Positions 19,419-33,000 of a DNA stretch of 64,000 bases are shown here, piece by piece; position 1 is the first letter of the stretch; the number at the start of each line of letters is the position of its first letter. A program made the position numbers and the translations under genes. The notes under the pieces are model-generated. The model worked only from the letters and a program-made list of their open reading frames with translations. It was not told the origin of the DNA and did not search any database. The stretch lies in the NCBI GenBank assembly GCA_003254905.1, contig QANU01077356.1, positions 1 to 64,000 of the forward strand, in the 5' to 3' direction. Source of the DNA: Nissolia schottii. Taxonomy: Eukaryota > Streptophyta > Magnoliopsida > Fabales > Fabaceae.

Positions 19419-21398
19419 GTGGGGATGATAAGTTTTGATTTTTTTGTCTCTTGTTGTGCGAAACAGAGGGATGAATGGAGGAAAGAAACAGAACAGAGGA
19501 ATGGGATGAAGGTGGGGTGGGTGGAGATTCAATGGACGCGCTCTTCTTCTTTGTTGTTGTGTGTGTTTTTGAACACTTTTTGGGGTCTGAGGGTCAAGCA
19601 CGTTTGGACTTAAGGACTTTTGCCAGCCTGGAATGGTTGAACAGAGAGATGCTGTGTCTTTAGACCTAAGCAAGTCTCCTAGCCCCTTAACTAAAAATCG
19701 CATGTTCCAGCTATGAAAATGAGAAAATCATTATAAACATATGGTATGTTTAAAAATGTTATTAGATACTACTTTTTTTTTTCCCTTCAATATTACTACC
19801 TTTGACGATAGCAACACCAACCATTGTGATCACTTTTATGGAAATAAGAATGAAATGATTGTCAGATAAGTAACTATACCACTTATGAGGACGATCTAAA
19901 TAAATTACCTTGTATCATACGTCAAGTTAGATCAAGTTTATTGCACAACTAGGTTAGTTATTCACTGTGATAAACAAGTGTATTCTTATAACAAAAATCA
20001 GTGTCTTGATCCAAAAATCTTAGGCAGGATTGTGCAGAGTGGAATTGGAAACCAATGTAGATTTGACTGAGTTTAGAGGAAAATAGAAGACTCGCGCAGT
20101 TGAAGGGAAGTTGCACACAAGTTATGTTGTTGCTGATGTATAATGTTACCATCTACATCAGGGGTTTGGACACATACGTGGGCTTGGGGGAGAGGAATTC
20201 TAAAAATATGAGTTGGAATGAGAAATTACGAAAATATGAGGTAAATTTCTGAAATCGCCACAGGAGGTAGCGATTTCAGAAAATCCGAAATTAAAAAAAA
20301 AAATTCATAAACTTTAAAAAAATAAAAATATAAAAAATTCAAATGTCTGAAATCGCCATAGGAGGTGATGATTTCAGACAAGAAACCCATACATTGGTAA
20401 TTTTTTTGAATGAACCATATTATGGGAATACAAATGTGTTGAGACCATATATGTAAAAAATCCTCTGCATCACACAACTTATTTTTTAACTCAAATTGTA
20501 GAAAATGAAAGTAGCAGACAAAAGAAAACCACATACACACATGTAACTCTTCGTTGTTTTGGCCCAGTCTGCATGGACTTAAATAACAAGAGACAAAGCT
20601 AAAAGCTAAGAAAAATGTATATATTTCGACTTAGTTCACATATAAACTTAAATGAATAAACAATCAATCCATTGATATTTTGTATTGAAACTATTAGTGT
20701 CAAATATCCGTTGATCACATGAATGGCACAAATGGAAAACGACAACTGCCGTAGACAAAATGAATCATTAAAATAAAATTGATCATTTCAAAATACACAT
20801 TCACTGAAAGTAGCAGAAACGAAGAGTACACAAAATAACCCAACTTTCACTATCACTTGAATAGTAAACATCCAAATGATTCTAAAGAAGCAAGATACAT
20901 CAACCTAGTCCTTGAAATTATTTAATATCAAATAATCCCTCAGTTAAAATGTGACTTCACTTTATTCATTCATCTTTTGATGTGTGTCCAAGATCACGCC
21001 AATTTGCAAATCAATGCTTCTAAACTAAGCAAACACAAATTTGTAACACTTACAAAGATCATAAACTAATAAAATGAACCAGCACCAGAAGTTAATGGAT
21101 TCCATATTACAACGCGGTTTACTTACATTTTCTAACATACCAAATCATTCTACACATCACATCAAACGACAAGCGTCAAATAAACGAAGCAAAAGAAAGA
21201 TTAAGAAAAACTAAAAGAAGGAAAAGATAAACAAGCTTCTAAGTATACCTGTTCATAAAAGGATTGATTAATGGAAACTGCAGAGTATTCTATACATCTT
21301 ATTGATCTATAATCACTGATGTTAAATCTAAAAAGGGCAAGAGATTACACATGCCCCCTTTTGCAGACTGTGTATGATGCATTTAAGTGTGTGTCACG
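19419..21398. other. Receptor promoter and PhoD 3' side
   Basis: No gene seen. The stretch just above 19418 (to about 19650) is probably leader DNA. 20195-20440 carries the palindrome-module element. The remainder is AT-rich. The minus-strand frames at 19958-20152 and 20226-20540 are not credible; the second runs through the palindromes. Confidence 0.55.
20195..20440. repeat. Palindrome-module inverted-end element, copy 2
   Basis: Two hairpins are present: 20248-20280 (TCTGAAATCGCCAC...GTAGCGATTTCAGA) and 20345-20379 (GTCTGAAATCGCCAT...TGATGATTTCAGAC). An A-rich spacer links them. The flanks form an inverted repeat (AAATTACGAAAATATGAGG against the reverse of CCATACATTGGTAATTTTTT). Layout and flanks match the copies near 130-395 and 53935-54310. 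Non-coding. Confidence 0.6.
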
Positions 21399-22735
21399 TC
21401 ACTCGTGCTTTCTTTTGCAGCCTCCTTGTCGGACAACTGCGATGACAGCGAAAACAAGCCCTACCAATGCAAGAAGCAACACTGCAGCAAAAAGAAAATA
21501 AAAAAACAATCATAACTTGAAGCCACGTGATACAAATCGAGATTAGCCAACCGACAGAAATAGTTCTAGTTTAGTAGTTGTGGTGGTTGTTTATAAGCTA
21601 CCATGGAAACTTTTTTCTAGAAAATATGTAAAGTAATTAGAACCAATAAGCGACTTACAGGTTAAGGTGAAAAAAACTAAAATAGCCAGGCGATATCTGA
21701 CAATCCATGGCAGACTATCTTCGAGAGTGCAATGCCTCTTATCATGTCCTGCTTTTTCGGTGTTCCCTGAACTTGATGCTTGCAATTCCTTTAATGAAGT
21801 ATCGACGCCCGTAACAGCATGACCGTTCTTGTCCCTGACCTCGAGTCTCAAAGTTACTGGGTTAGAGTCCCAGTCTATTTCAATAGTTCCGAAGTTCGGC
21901 TGGCCTAACAAAAGCGCACACATTTTGAAACATCAAAACACGAAAACTAAAGGTAAATATTCTTAGCGAAAAAATTAGGAGGAAAAGCTTACCATAGACA
22001 CAGGATCTGTATCTGCAGTTTTGGCCCTTAACTCTCATTGTAGATGGGGTCAACCACGCCACAAATCTCACTATAAAACGTAAGAAAGATGGTACAACCT
22101 TCTCAACAGATTGAGTAATCCCGCTTGCGGTTACATCATACAGTGGATAGTCCACAGCACAGTCATATCTTGCAATTTCCCCAAAGTGAACATCACCACT
22201 TATGAAGAACACTCCACCCCTCTGCGCGGGAAGGACTAATAAAATGTTAAATAAATACTTACTCACAGCATGTAGATAATACTGAATTACTGATGCACTT
22301 CCCGATAATAATAAAGATGTCAAAATGTAGAAGATGAAAACAGAAAAGTAATGCGCTAAAGTTATTACCTTACTATTCGCTAATAACTTGAAAAGACGGT
22401 CTCTTTCCTTTGGAAAACGAGCCCAAGATTCCATATCAAAAAATGGCTGAGTGGCTGCTGTAAGATTTGATATAACCTGGAATATAGATTAATTAAACAT
22501 ATACATGTGCATCAAGAACAAAGCAATACAATCAAACAAGAGATGCGCATATTTATAAGGGAGTTTTCCATCACAAGCTTTCAAAGAACTTATGGAAGTA
22601 AGCCCTATAGTTTGTACAATTATCCCCCTTTTTATTTGTTCCTATAGTTTTTAGAACTTTCTAGCGTGTAGAGTTTGCCCCCCTAGCAAGTAAAGGCTTT
22701 TTAAGAAAACCAAAACGCTTATGTTCCTAACAACA

Positions 22736-22784
<49 letters not shown>

Positions 22785-25557
22785 AAGTGCCAAATTATTA
22801 GCATAAAGAGAGAGAAACATATCTCAATTCTACAGGGTATAACAATTAAAGCAGAAAACTGAATTCTATTACAAATTATCATAAGTAAAGCCCCAACAAA
22901 TATTAAACTGGAGGAAGCCACCTGCTGAGCCACATAAAACCTCCTCTTTGTTGTTACCTTTTTCATTCAAATTTATATGTTCCCAGAGCAACAACATCAC
23001 AAGCAACAGTTTATAATGTAGCCAAAGTTTGTAAGATGCAGATGTCATAGTATCTACTATGTTTAACTATCACGAATAAAATTTATATTATGATTAAGCA
23101 TCATGAACAAAATTCACATATGGATTAACCTCAGAGATCATAACAATTGATCACTAAATCGCGCACCTGAATAGACGATCCAATTATGGTAATGGCTGTT
23201 GGAGGACCCTTTAGCTCTCTCTCCAACCATAACCATTGTGAATTCCCCAAAATGGTTCCATCACTTCCCACAGGGTCTCTGTGGTATCTGGTATCTAAGA
23301 GGACAATCTGAAGCATTTTCAACAACAAACAACATCAGGTGTATTAGTGCAAGATGCATGTTTAACAGTCAAAACACCGATTAAACGGTAGTTCAACCAT
23401 TGAAATTAACATAATGATTTATTTAACTAAAGGTGCAAGACTTTAAGATAGCGAAGCGTATAGGGGCTACCGCACCATAATAACCATGACAAGAATTTAC
23501 GAACTCAGTAAAATCATAAACTAATTATTCTTATTTAAAGATAAAAATCAACAGTTAGGTTTCTGTCAACACCTTGACATCTCTACCTGCAGGACCATAC
23601 GTATACGAGGTGTATACACCAGACTGCTTCCGCCTGTAGTACGAAAAATACAGTAAGTATCAAAATCTATGTCTGATGCCTTACAAAATCTTTGAATGGG
23701 CAAATACATATATCAGACAGACGCATAAACTTGTCTTTAATATCCTTGAAGAAAAATGCACCGCCACAGCCAATACAATCACATGCAACATAAGGATTTA
23801 AATATTCAATGTATCCTCGTTAATTCTCTAAGACCGAATGTATATCAAATAAACCCAAAATATAGTATGTAAACAAGTCCAACATGATAATGCAGCAAAG
23901 GAGATTATCAACCTACCGTGGGCTATCTTGCGGTTCATCTAAGAAATCAAGAAATAACTTTTGGTTTGTTAGTTTTAGCTCAAACTCTTTCCCTGCATCA
24001 TTTAATCCATAATCGTGATCATCCCATGTACCAATGACCTATAACATTCCAAACGTAGAAGTTAGGCCAAAGAAGACAAGTAAATGCATTCATCATTCTA
24101 GTAAATGCACACACAAAACATTTAAAAAATGCTATGCTTTCCATGAGAATCTCCACCAGAAAACAACCATAGAAGCTTAGATCGATGCACCTTAGCATTC
24201 TCTCGAAGTCGAGCATAGCCAGGATTAAACTTAGCCGTCCTGTATTTAGCCTCCATTTCCTGCTCAGAGGAAGGAACAAATCGCGGAACATTCTTCCATG
24301 GTCCAATAGTCCTTTCCCGTCCGAATATTTTAAAAGGGCGTTTGACGTCTCCGTAAATGTTATCACCCAGCCATATAAAAATCTGGGGATGGAAATCTAC
24401 TATAGCATCCCAAATGGGCTGCAGAGAAGCAGAGAAACAAAAGACACGGCATACACATATATTACTGATCTGACGAGAACTTTAGGAAAATAAAAAAAAA
24501 ACCATACACTTAGAACAATTAAAAGCCTAAATACTAATAGAAACTAATATTAAGCTTGAGCAGAGAGGAAGTTGTTAAAGTAAAGCAGACTAACAAGACA
24601 CAAGTGTAAAATTGCAGATCGAAACCAAAATTAAATCAAAGATCAGCTCTTCCTCCCATTAAGTCTGTGGCTCTAGATCTGTGATTTCTTGAATTTATCG
24701 GTAGATGTATTATAACATGGATAGGTTGATTATGAATTACAAAAAATTGCAGAGAGATATGCCATCAGGGTCCTAGACCATTTAGTATTATGCTACATAG
24801 AACCTGAATAGTCTTACTCTGAAGTGGTAAAAGTCTAAAAGTAAAACACACTTAAAACTAATTTTGATTATTTTTCAGAATGGAACTTGAGTTTCGCATG
24901 CATCTCACTATTTCTTTATTTTATCATGCCATACATCTTTATCCCAAACTAGTATACTTCACAAGACAGAGAACATGTTCTAGAAACCAAGCACGAATAT
25001 GCGCTAAAACAAGGATTGGGTTGTTAAATCAAATTTAATCAAACTGCCAAAAACAAATTAGACCATCTAACCATTAAAAAAAGATATTTTTTTAATATAT
25101 ACTTTATTAAATTGTCAAGTTGAGCACATAACCGAAGTTTGCTTAAGGTGACGGTGACATGGGGATTGCAAACAGCATGTCCGTACCAGAATTAGGACAT
25201 CATGAGTGAAACAAAGAAATATAGAATCGTTGACATTTCAGCTTTCGATAAACGACACTACATAATGAGAAAAAAAACAGAAAGAAAAAAAAAAGATAAA
25301 CAAAAAAAGAGAGCACAAAAACAGAACAGAAAAGTAAAACAGAACAGAAAAGAGAGAGAGAAACTAAGAGAGAGAGAGGGACTTGGAACCTGGGGTGCGC
25401 TTTGGTTGGAGCATGATCCGAAGGCAATTCGAGACACCAGTGATTGCTCCTGCTTCTTGGTGTGAGTGTCGTCGGCGGTTGCGGTGGCGGCGAGCATTGC
25501 GAGCAACAGGAGGCACCACCACCACCTCCACCGCCACCGGCGCTGCTGGGAACCCAT
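21399..25557 (-). CDS. PhoD-like metallophosphatase with C-terminal membrane anchor
   Basis: Nine exons: 25390-25557, 24191-24418, 23917-24038, 23573-23633, 23167-23307, 22369-22476, 21993-22221, 21659-21904, 21399-21481; total 461 aa. All junctions are GT-AG and close in frame. It is a calcineurin-like phosphoesterase of the PhoD group, hydrolysing phosphate esters with a two-metal centre. Seen: a signal peptide (hydrophobic CLLLLAMLAATATA, about 15-28), IAFGSCSNQ (44-52), GDNIYGD (74-80), GTWDDHDYGLND (135-146) and SGDVHFGEI (284-292), which supply the metal and catalytic Asp, Asn and His residues. A hydrophobic segment (about 427-452) then a basic tail (CKRKHE) suggests a single C-terminal anchor with the enzyme facing the lumen or outside. 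Plant homologues are poorly characterised. Start: the ATG gives the signal peptide directly. Confidence 0.92.
22741..22780. repeat. (TA)n microsatellite in PhoD intron
   Basis: About 18 consecutive TA units follow an A-run, in the intron between exons 5 and 6 (counted from the start codon). Probably polymorphic. Confidence 0.9.
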
Positions 25558-27038
25558 TTGGAGAAAAGTTCAAAACTTTGAATCCAACCCTTTCCGGGGT
25601 GGTAGCGATCAGGAAAATAAAAAGAGAACTTTCTCAGAACGGGGACCGACGTGCGACACAAAAAAGACACTTTTTTCCTTCTGTTGGTTATTTATGACAT
25701 AAAAACATTTTTTCCCTTTGTTTTTCTCTCTTAAAAACTGGAGAATTTCAATTAAATGTAATAATTTTGAAAAAAAAATATATATATATATATATATATT
25801 CTAGACTGAAATTTTAAAGTTGAAAAGAACTGTATATAATAACTTTTATTTGAAAAATATTACTTGTAGAGATGATATTTCATTTAATGATTAATAAGTG
25901 TATGTCAATTTGTATTTTATATTAAATATAATAATACTAAATAATAGTTTTCATGTTTTAACGAAGGCACACGCTCTGCTTTGCAAACTTAAGAAGAAAG
26001 AGAGAAGTGTGTAAGTTAAGCCTTATTTTTTTGAGAAAAAAAAAAAGATTTGTTAGTTTTGAAATAATTGATAAAATTTTTTGTAATAAATGTCCAGGAA
26101 TTTTACTTTTTGTAAAATCCAATCTATAAAGTTACATGAACGAGTCATTGTGTCGGTTAATAATTGGAAAAAGGCAGAGTATTCTTTTGAGGAAAGGGCA
26201 AAAAATCTGAGGCAATGTCTTGGTGGCAATCCATTGACCAGGCTTTTCACCACATTCATCTTGAATTATTGATCCTGAGAAATGTATGTTGACCTGTAGT
26301 TGAGCAGTGACCAAAAGTTTCTTAAAGGACGATATTATATTATTGATGCATTCAAAATAAAATACATAAATATGCGTTTTATTTTTTATTTTTCGTTAAA
26401 GAATAATGTAAAAATGTCATATTCAAAAAAGAAAAAGAAAAAATAATCTGATGAAAATGTGTAGAAATAATATTCTCCAATGTCCTCCAAAAAGCATACC
26501 TTAAAAGGCAAACAAATCTGGACATGATTGCAACAAACCTATGAATTTGTTCTGGTGAATAACATTCAACAATGAACTCCAAAAATTCATCTTTGTAGAT
26601 AGAGTTAACATTTACATACCCTCTCTTATAGCGATTGCCACCATAGCTCTATGTTATACCACTTAAAGAATTCACCACGAATGTGGCTCTATACTATTAA
26701 CATCACTCTTGCATAGGATTGTAACCTATAGTTGATCATACATGATGGAGAAGTCTTATGAACGCAGTCACAAAGTCGCATGCTTCAAACTTTTAGGAAA
26801 CTTTTGATTATAAGTTGTTTTGAATGCAAAATAAATCAGTCTTAAACATTTTTGACAAATACTACAAGAAGAAGCATTTGGATTTTGTCGAGTGATAGAT
26901 TTGTTAAATTCTCAAGTTAATTAGTAATGAGTTTATGATTCTACTACATATAAATGAGTTAACGTTTTTATTGGTAAACTCTTAACAAAATCAGTAAACT
27001 TTTGAGTTTGACAACCTCATTGAGAGAAGCATTAGTTT
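25558..27038. other. PhoD promoter side and TNL 3' side
   Basis: No gene seen in about 1.5 kb. It contains a (TA)n run at about 25780-25799. Frames at 26053-26259, 26090-26272 and 26379-26582 overlap each other on both strands and show no domain. Confidence 0.55.
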
Positions 27039-30000
27039 TTATCTTCTACGCGTCTTTGCGTATGCAGTAGCTACATACATTCCTTCAGGCAGAACTTTGG
27101 AGTCTTGAGAAGGTTTGAATCCTGCATTTCTTCTTGGATTTGTTGTCTTCTGCTGCATAACTCCAGCACCCTCCTTACATAACAATCGCACCGCGCACTT
27201 CTTTATCTTGCAACATTTTTTACTACTACCAATAATCCCTTCAACATTTTCATTGCTTGTACCACCATTGTTGTTTGAAGCATAAAATGTTAACTGAAGT
27301 CTATTTTGATCATGCTGCCAACAATTGACAGGATAGTAATAAATCAAAAGGTGAGGGCATTTGTAATTTGGGATCCACCTAATCCACTCGGCATCTTCCG
27401 GGTTGCTTTCCTCAGCTCCTAGAACTTGGCTAAGGCAATAGAGGCCGTCTTGGTACCGCGAAGGCGGGGAGGCCGGGTTGCCTTCTAACACAAGGGACAC
27501 GGCAATCCCCCACCATTCACTCTGAATACAAAATTGAGGTATGTCCAGTGTTATTGATATGGATGATTCGGCTTGGATTCCACAGTGTTCTAAGAACTGC
27601 TTGTCTGGCACAGAATGGTTTTGATTCTCAAAGCATGCAGGAATTTCGGTTCCCGGAATCTCCAATACAGGTCGAAGCTGAGAGAATTTCATTGTAGATT
27701 CAGGATCCTCAACTTCCTGTTATAAAGAAACCCTCATGTTAAATACTAATTAATCAATGAGAAAATGAGAAAGTACAAGGTCTATTTCGTTTCTGTTTTC
27801 ATTTCTGTTATCAATCTCTTTCATGTTTTTTGGATTTTGTGAAGTAAATAGTGAAAACATGAAAATTTGGTTTCCTAATTCCATTTCCTGATTTCACTAT
27901 TTGTTTCACACTGGTTGAAAACACGAAATGAAAACAGAAACTTAACGTACTCAGGGTTGAGAAGCATGTATAGTTAGACCTCTAAGTCAATTGCTGCTAG
28001 TAGACTCCATATCTGTTGTGGATCCGATAGAGGTTGCAGCGAAACACCATTACACACGTCTACTCGCTGCGCAGTTTGTGGAAGCTTAGGCAGTGACTCA
28101 AGGCTTGGACAATTGTACAAGTAAACGTGTGCAACATTTGGTGGAAGCTCAGGCACTGACACAAGGCTTTGGCAATCATACACGTAAAGGTATGCTAGTT
28201 TCAAGAGTTTAGAGAAACATCCAGCAGGCAGGTTCACAAAGCTGTTCTCGCTTAGATCTAAGGACTCCAATGAAGGCAAGAAGCCGAGATCATCAGGAAT
28301 CGATCCATCATGGAGATTGCATTTCCTCAAGCTCAATTCCTTCAACATTCTCAGGCCTGATATAGAACGAGGCAACACCAAGATCGTGGAAACCGGATGT
28401 CTCTTGAACCCGAAAAAATGCGCCAAGGGTAGAGTGATGTTCCATGAGTTGGATGCTTCTTGAGCTTTGCATCCAACAAGGGAGAGCCACTTAAGATTTC
28501 TCAAGTGAACAATAGAAGAAGGTACTTCTCTTATGGCAGTGAAACTAGCATTAAGATATTCCAATGCCTCATTTTGATTTAAATTATCTGGTAGGTTGGA
28601 GAAGTTTGAGCAAGAGCAAATATTGAGCTTTGTGAGAGATTTCAAATTACCAAAAGTATTTGGCAAGCAAATAAGATTTTGGCTGCTCTCTAAATTCAAA
28701 GTGTGAAGAGCAGTCAAGTGACCAAGAGTTGTTGGCAATTCGGTTACGACGATATTGCGCAAATCAAGCTCTTGCAGATGTATCATATTCTCCCCAAACT
28801 CAGGAATCTTTCTAACATTAGGGCAGCCATGAAGATCTAACCACTGCAGAGAATTCATTTCCAATTTCCTTGGAAGTTTTCTAAGATTTCTGCAGCCGGA
28901 CAATGATACTTTGACAAGTTTTTTGTGCTGTCCAAGAGATTGATGAACTTCAACCAGGTTTGTGCAATCATCAAGATACAGTATTTCCAAATTGGGAATT
29001 CCGGCGAAGTTCGGTGTCCTAGTCAGGTTATGAGAATGACTCAAATAGATGGACTTCATCTTTGCAAAGAACTGAAAATCAGGAGAGGAAAAAAAAGGAA
29101 GGTTACTTAAAAAGAGAAAAGCAAAACAGAAAAACACTCTTCTTTAAGCTTTGTTAAGATAGTAAACCTTATAAAGGACAGAGACAGTGGGACATTAGAA
29201 ACTTGTCTTTAGTGTCCCTTCATTTTGAAAATATAGAAACTAACATAAAAATTGTCCCGATACAATTTAAGGTTTTTTTTGTCTCTGTCCCCCTCTAAAA
29301 ACATGTTTTTGTCCCCTATATCTCTGTCTCCTCTGTCCCAGGGTAGAAACCATATGCTATCAAAGTTATGCAAGAGACGGAGATTCAATGGTAGGAAAGT
29401 ACCTGCATTCCATTCCAAAGATGCTTTATATTGCTGTGAGGAATTTCAAGGCGAACAAGTTCATCCATTGGGACTCCAAGTGGTAAAGATTTTAAGGGAT
29501 ATTCCCTCCATACAAGGACTTTTAATGCACTGGAGAGACATTTTAGACCAAGTGGAAGCTGCAATTTACTTGACATGATGAGAAATCTAAGGGTATCCAT
29601 CTTTGAGAAGCCTTCAGGGTGCCATCGTGCCTCAAAATTATATGACTCCCATAAGTTTAGTACTATGCCTCGAGTTGATCCAGTTCCCTAGTAAAGAATG
29701 CTGGTGAAAGTTAGACATGATGAGATAGTAACTTACAAAACTTATAAGTTCACATTCACAGAGAATGCCACCTTATTGTTTCTGAGTACATAATCAATGT
29801 CATCCAAAGACCACAACCTACTACGGTTGCTCGCAAATTCAGTACATTCTTCGAAAACGATATTCCTCCCCATTTCTTGAAGCGAATCGTGCATCCCCAA
29901 AACCCCTTGATCATAAGTTAACAATGATTTTTCAATAAGAAGTTCGATTCCAATCGGTGGATACCGACCACAATCATTCAGCATTTGTCTCACCTGATCT

Positions 30001-33000
30001 TTAGTCCAACCTTTGAAAAAACAAGCAATGTCTAGGAATAGATCCTTGTAACGTTTTGGCAGCCCATCATAACTTATTCCAAGTGTCTTCATTAGGCTAT
30101 CATTCACAGGGACTTCCTTTATTTTTTCCAAGACCTCCTTCCACTGAGATGTGCTTCTTTTGCAAAGGAATGAGCCTAGAAGTTTGAGTGTCAAAGGAAG
30201 GCCTCCGGCGTAGTGGACCACTGCTTTCGACAGCTTCAGATAATGCTCCGGAGGTTGATCCCTCTTGAAGGCTTTCTGCGAAAAGAGTTGAAGGGATTCT
30301 TCCTGGTTTAAGAATTCAATCTCATACTTTTCAGATATTCCATGAGATGTCAGCAGTTGCATGTCTCTTGTTGTCACGATTAATCTACTCCCGGGACCAA
30401 ACCATTTTGTGTTTTCTGCCAAGCTTTCTAGTTGGCTTATATCATTCACGTCATCTAGCACGAGAAGAACCTTCTTGTTGAAAAGAAAGTTCCTTATTGC
30501 ATGCTTCCCTTGGTACACATCTTCAATTTTCGTGTCATTAATTTTTAGATGACTGAGGAGTTGTCTTTGTAAGTTTAGCATCCCTTCTCTTTGGCCAGAG
30601 GCTTCTCTGACACAGTCAAGGGTGCAACTAATTTCAAATTGCCTTCGAATTTTCATAAATAAGACTCTGGCAAGAGTAGTCTTTCCTATGCCTCCCATGC
30701 CCCATATGCCTATAAAGCGAACGTCCTTTAGCTTTGGTTTTAAAATTGAATTCAGGCCTTCTATCTTTGAATCGATTCCGACCAGCCCCTCACTAAATTT
30801 TGGCAGTTTAGGTTGCAGTTTTGTCCAAACTGTTGTGACAATTTCTTCAATTAGTTCTGCTTCCGACCTACAAAAGAAAAAAATATTCCTGAAAATGAAT
30901 AATAACAAAGGAACAAACAGAATATGCAGACTCCAAACATGAAATCACATAGTAAGGTTGTTGGACACAAAAAATTCTCCATCTAATATTGCGGGTTAAT
31001 ATATGACGTTCATGTAAATAATTATACTCTCATTATCTTTAAACATTCTGGTAAAAAAAATCATCTAAAGACCCCCTGTCCCAATCTTTCTTTCTTTTTG
31101 GCTGAACTGATTTTCGTGTACGCGGCGACATTCAGGCCTGGTAAACAGGCTTCAGGTCAAGCCAGGCTTGGGCCTAAAAAATAGCCTATAACAGGCCAAA
31201 AACCGAGAGATTGCAACACAGGCCTGGCCTATTAAATGTGAAGCATGACCTGGCTGATTTCCACCTCTAAACCCATACCCACCAATATATCACCCCTGAA
31301 GTTCACGATGAACATTCAAGTCAGCAATAGATAGCAAAAGACAGATAATAAATGCAGCTTGCATGAAGTGGGAAAAAGTGGAGAAGGCTTAGACAGAAGA
31401 TCTTAAAAACACTTATAACTGCTTCTGTCCTGTAATAGTAAGCTATATAAAAGTTCACTTTTTTTTCCACCAGTGGAGTAACATCCACATGATGATATGA
31501 GAATGAGATCATAAAAGCACATATTGTTCTTCCCTGATGTTTTTGCCAACATTGATCCAAATTGCATTGCCTACAAGTCCACAACTGAAGACCAAAAAAT
31601 TTTGAGAAATCGATGCAAGATTTGCTGCATTAAGATAACTTCAAGTTGTTGTGTAGCATACTCCAAAGACAACACAGAATTGATACAGCAATCAATCTTT
31701 TCTACCCATATAAATGTGTTTGCTCATCCAAGGTTCCAAACAAGAAATTTTCTGATAGGCTACCTAAAGTGTGATTCAAAAAGTGATGTAACAACATGAT
31801 TATGCACAGAAGCTCTTAGATCACTAGAGACTTACTTGTCATTGCCATTGCTTTCACTACTTCACATAAAGGACGACTCAATGCATGAGACTCCCACCTA
31901 AAGGAGTTTGGGGAAGGTATGTGTACACAACCTTAGTCCTTCAAGTGGACAGACTATTTCAAGGATTTAATCCCATAATCTCTAGGTCACAAGACATCAA
32001 CTTACTGCTTCGTCGAAGCCTATCCTCGCTTTCACTAATCACAAGACTCACTGCACGAGACTTCCGCCTAGCAGAGTTTTAGAGGAGTAAACTGTAATGG
32101 CACCAACTATAATAAAGGAAAATACTGAATATATTATTGATTTGAATGTAAACAGAAACAAGGATATGGTAGCACTTCAAGAGACCGCCAACTCTCCCAA
32201 TGTCTACTCTCCTAATTCTAGTCCAGTCTTCCCAATTCCTTATCCCTAATGCATTATGTCAAACCTTAAATAGCCCTAATGAATTGCAAAAACACCAAAC
32301 CACCCATAACCCTAATCCCTAGTAACTAATCCCTAATCCCAATATTTGGGCCATCCTCACTGATAACCTAAAACTAGGGCCGGCACATGACATAAGCATA
32401 CACCGCCTCACCTCACAAGCGAAGCAAAGAGGTTGTTTTCATTATTTGAAATTTTCACCTTTTTTTACCGATAAGTTGGTTTCACATTTTATTGCTTCAA
32501 AAAAGAGGACAAAGATTATCATTACAGTGACTTCCAAGCAACCACAAAACTCGGCATGATAGGGAAAACTCACAGGAAATTAAGGCATTCCAACCAACCT
32601 GCATAGTACTACTAGCAGTGTCCCAATTTCTTTTCCCTAATCACTAATCAAATTAATAAATTTCAAGAACAGAAACCAATATCTTACTCTAAATATCTAT
32701 GCATTTCAGACTCACCTGTTCCTGGAGTCCCAGCCAGAAACGCCAGCAACTTGTGACAATGCATCCCTCCATCTTTGAACCTTATCCCCTTCTCCTCCAT
32801 ACCTCCCCTCATGCTTCCTGAAAGCCTCAGAAAAGCTTGCAATCTGGTATCTCACGTGAGATGGATCCACGCCATAGAAGACCGGAAAAACCTGAATCTC
32901 AGACTCAAGGATAAACTGGAGCTCGTCCAGGCACCAAGTGGAAGATGCATAGTTTTGTGAGAGGATGACAATGGCAGAGAGGGAGTCCTTGATTGCTTTG

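Noticed and set aside
18891-19613. Long Gly/Val/Glu-rich plus-strand frames over the LysM receptor
   Set aside because: Antisense shadows of the receptor ectodomain and leader.
19419-19703. 95-residue N-terminal extension of the LysM receptor
   Set aside because: It would bury the signal peptide; the sequence is Pro/His-rich and looks like translated 5' UTR. The ATG at 19418 fits the family.
26850-26900. CACTA-type end (ACTACAAGAAGAAG)
   Set aside because: Only a short likeness, with no second end or subterminal repeats found.
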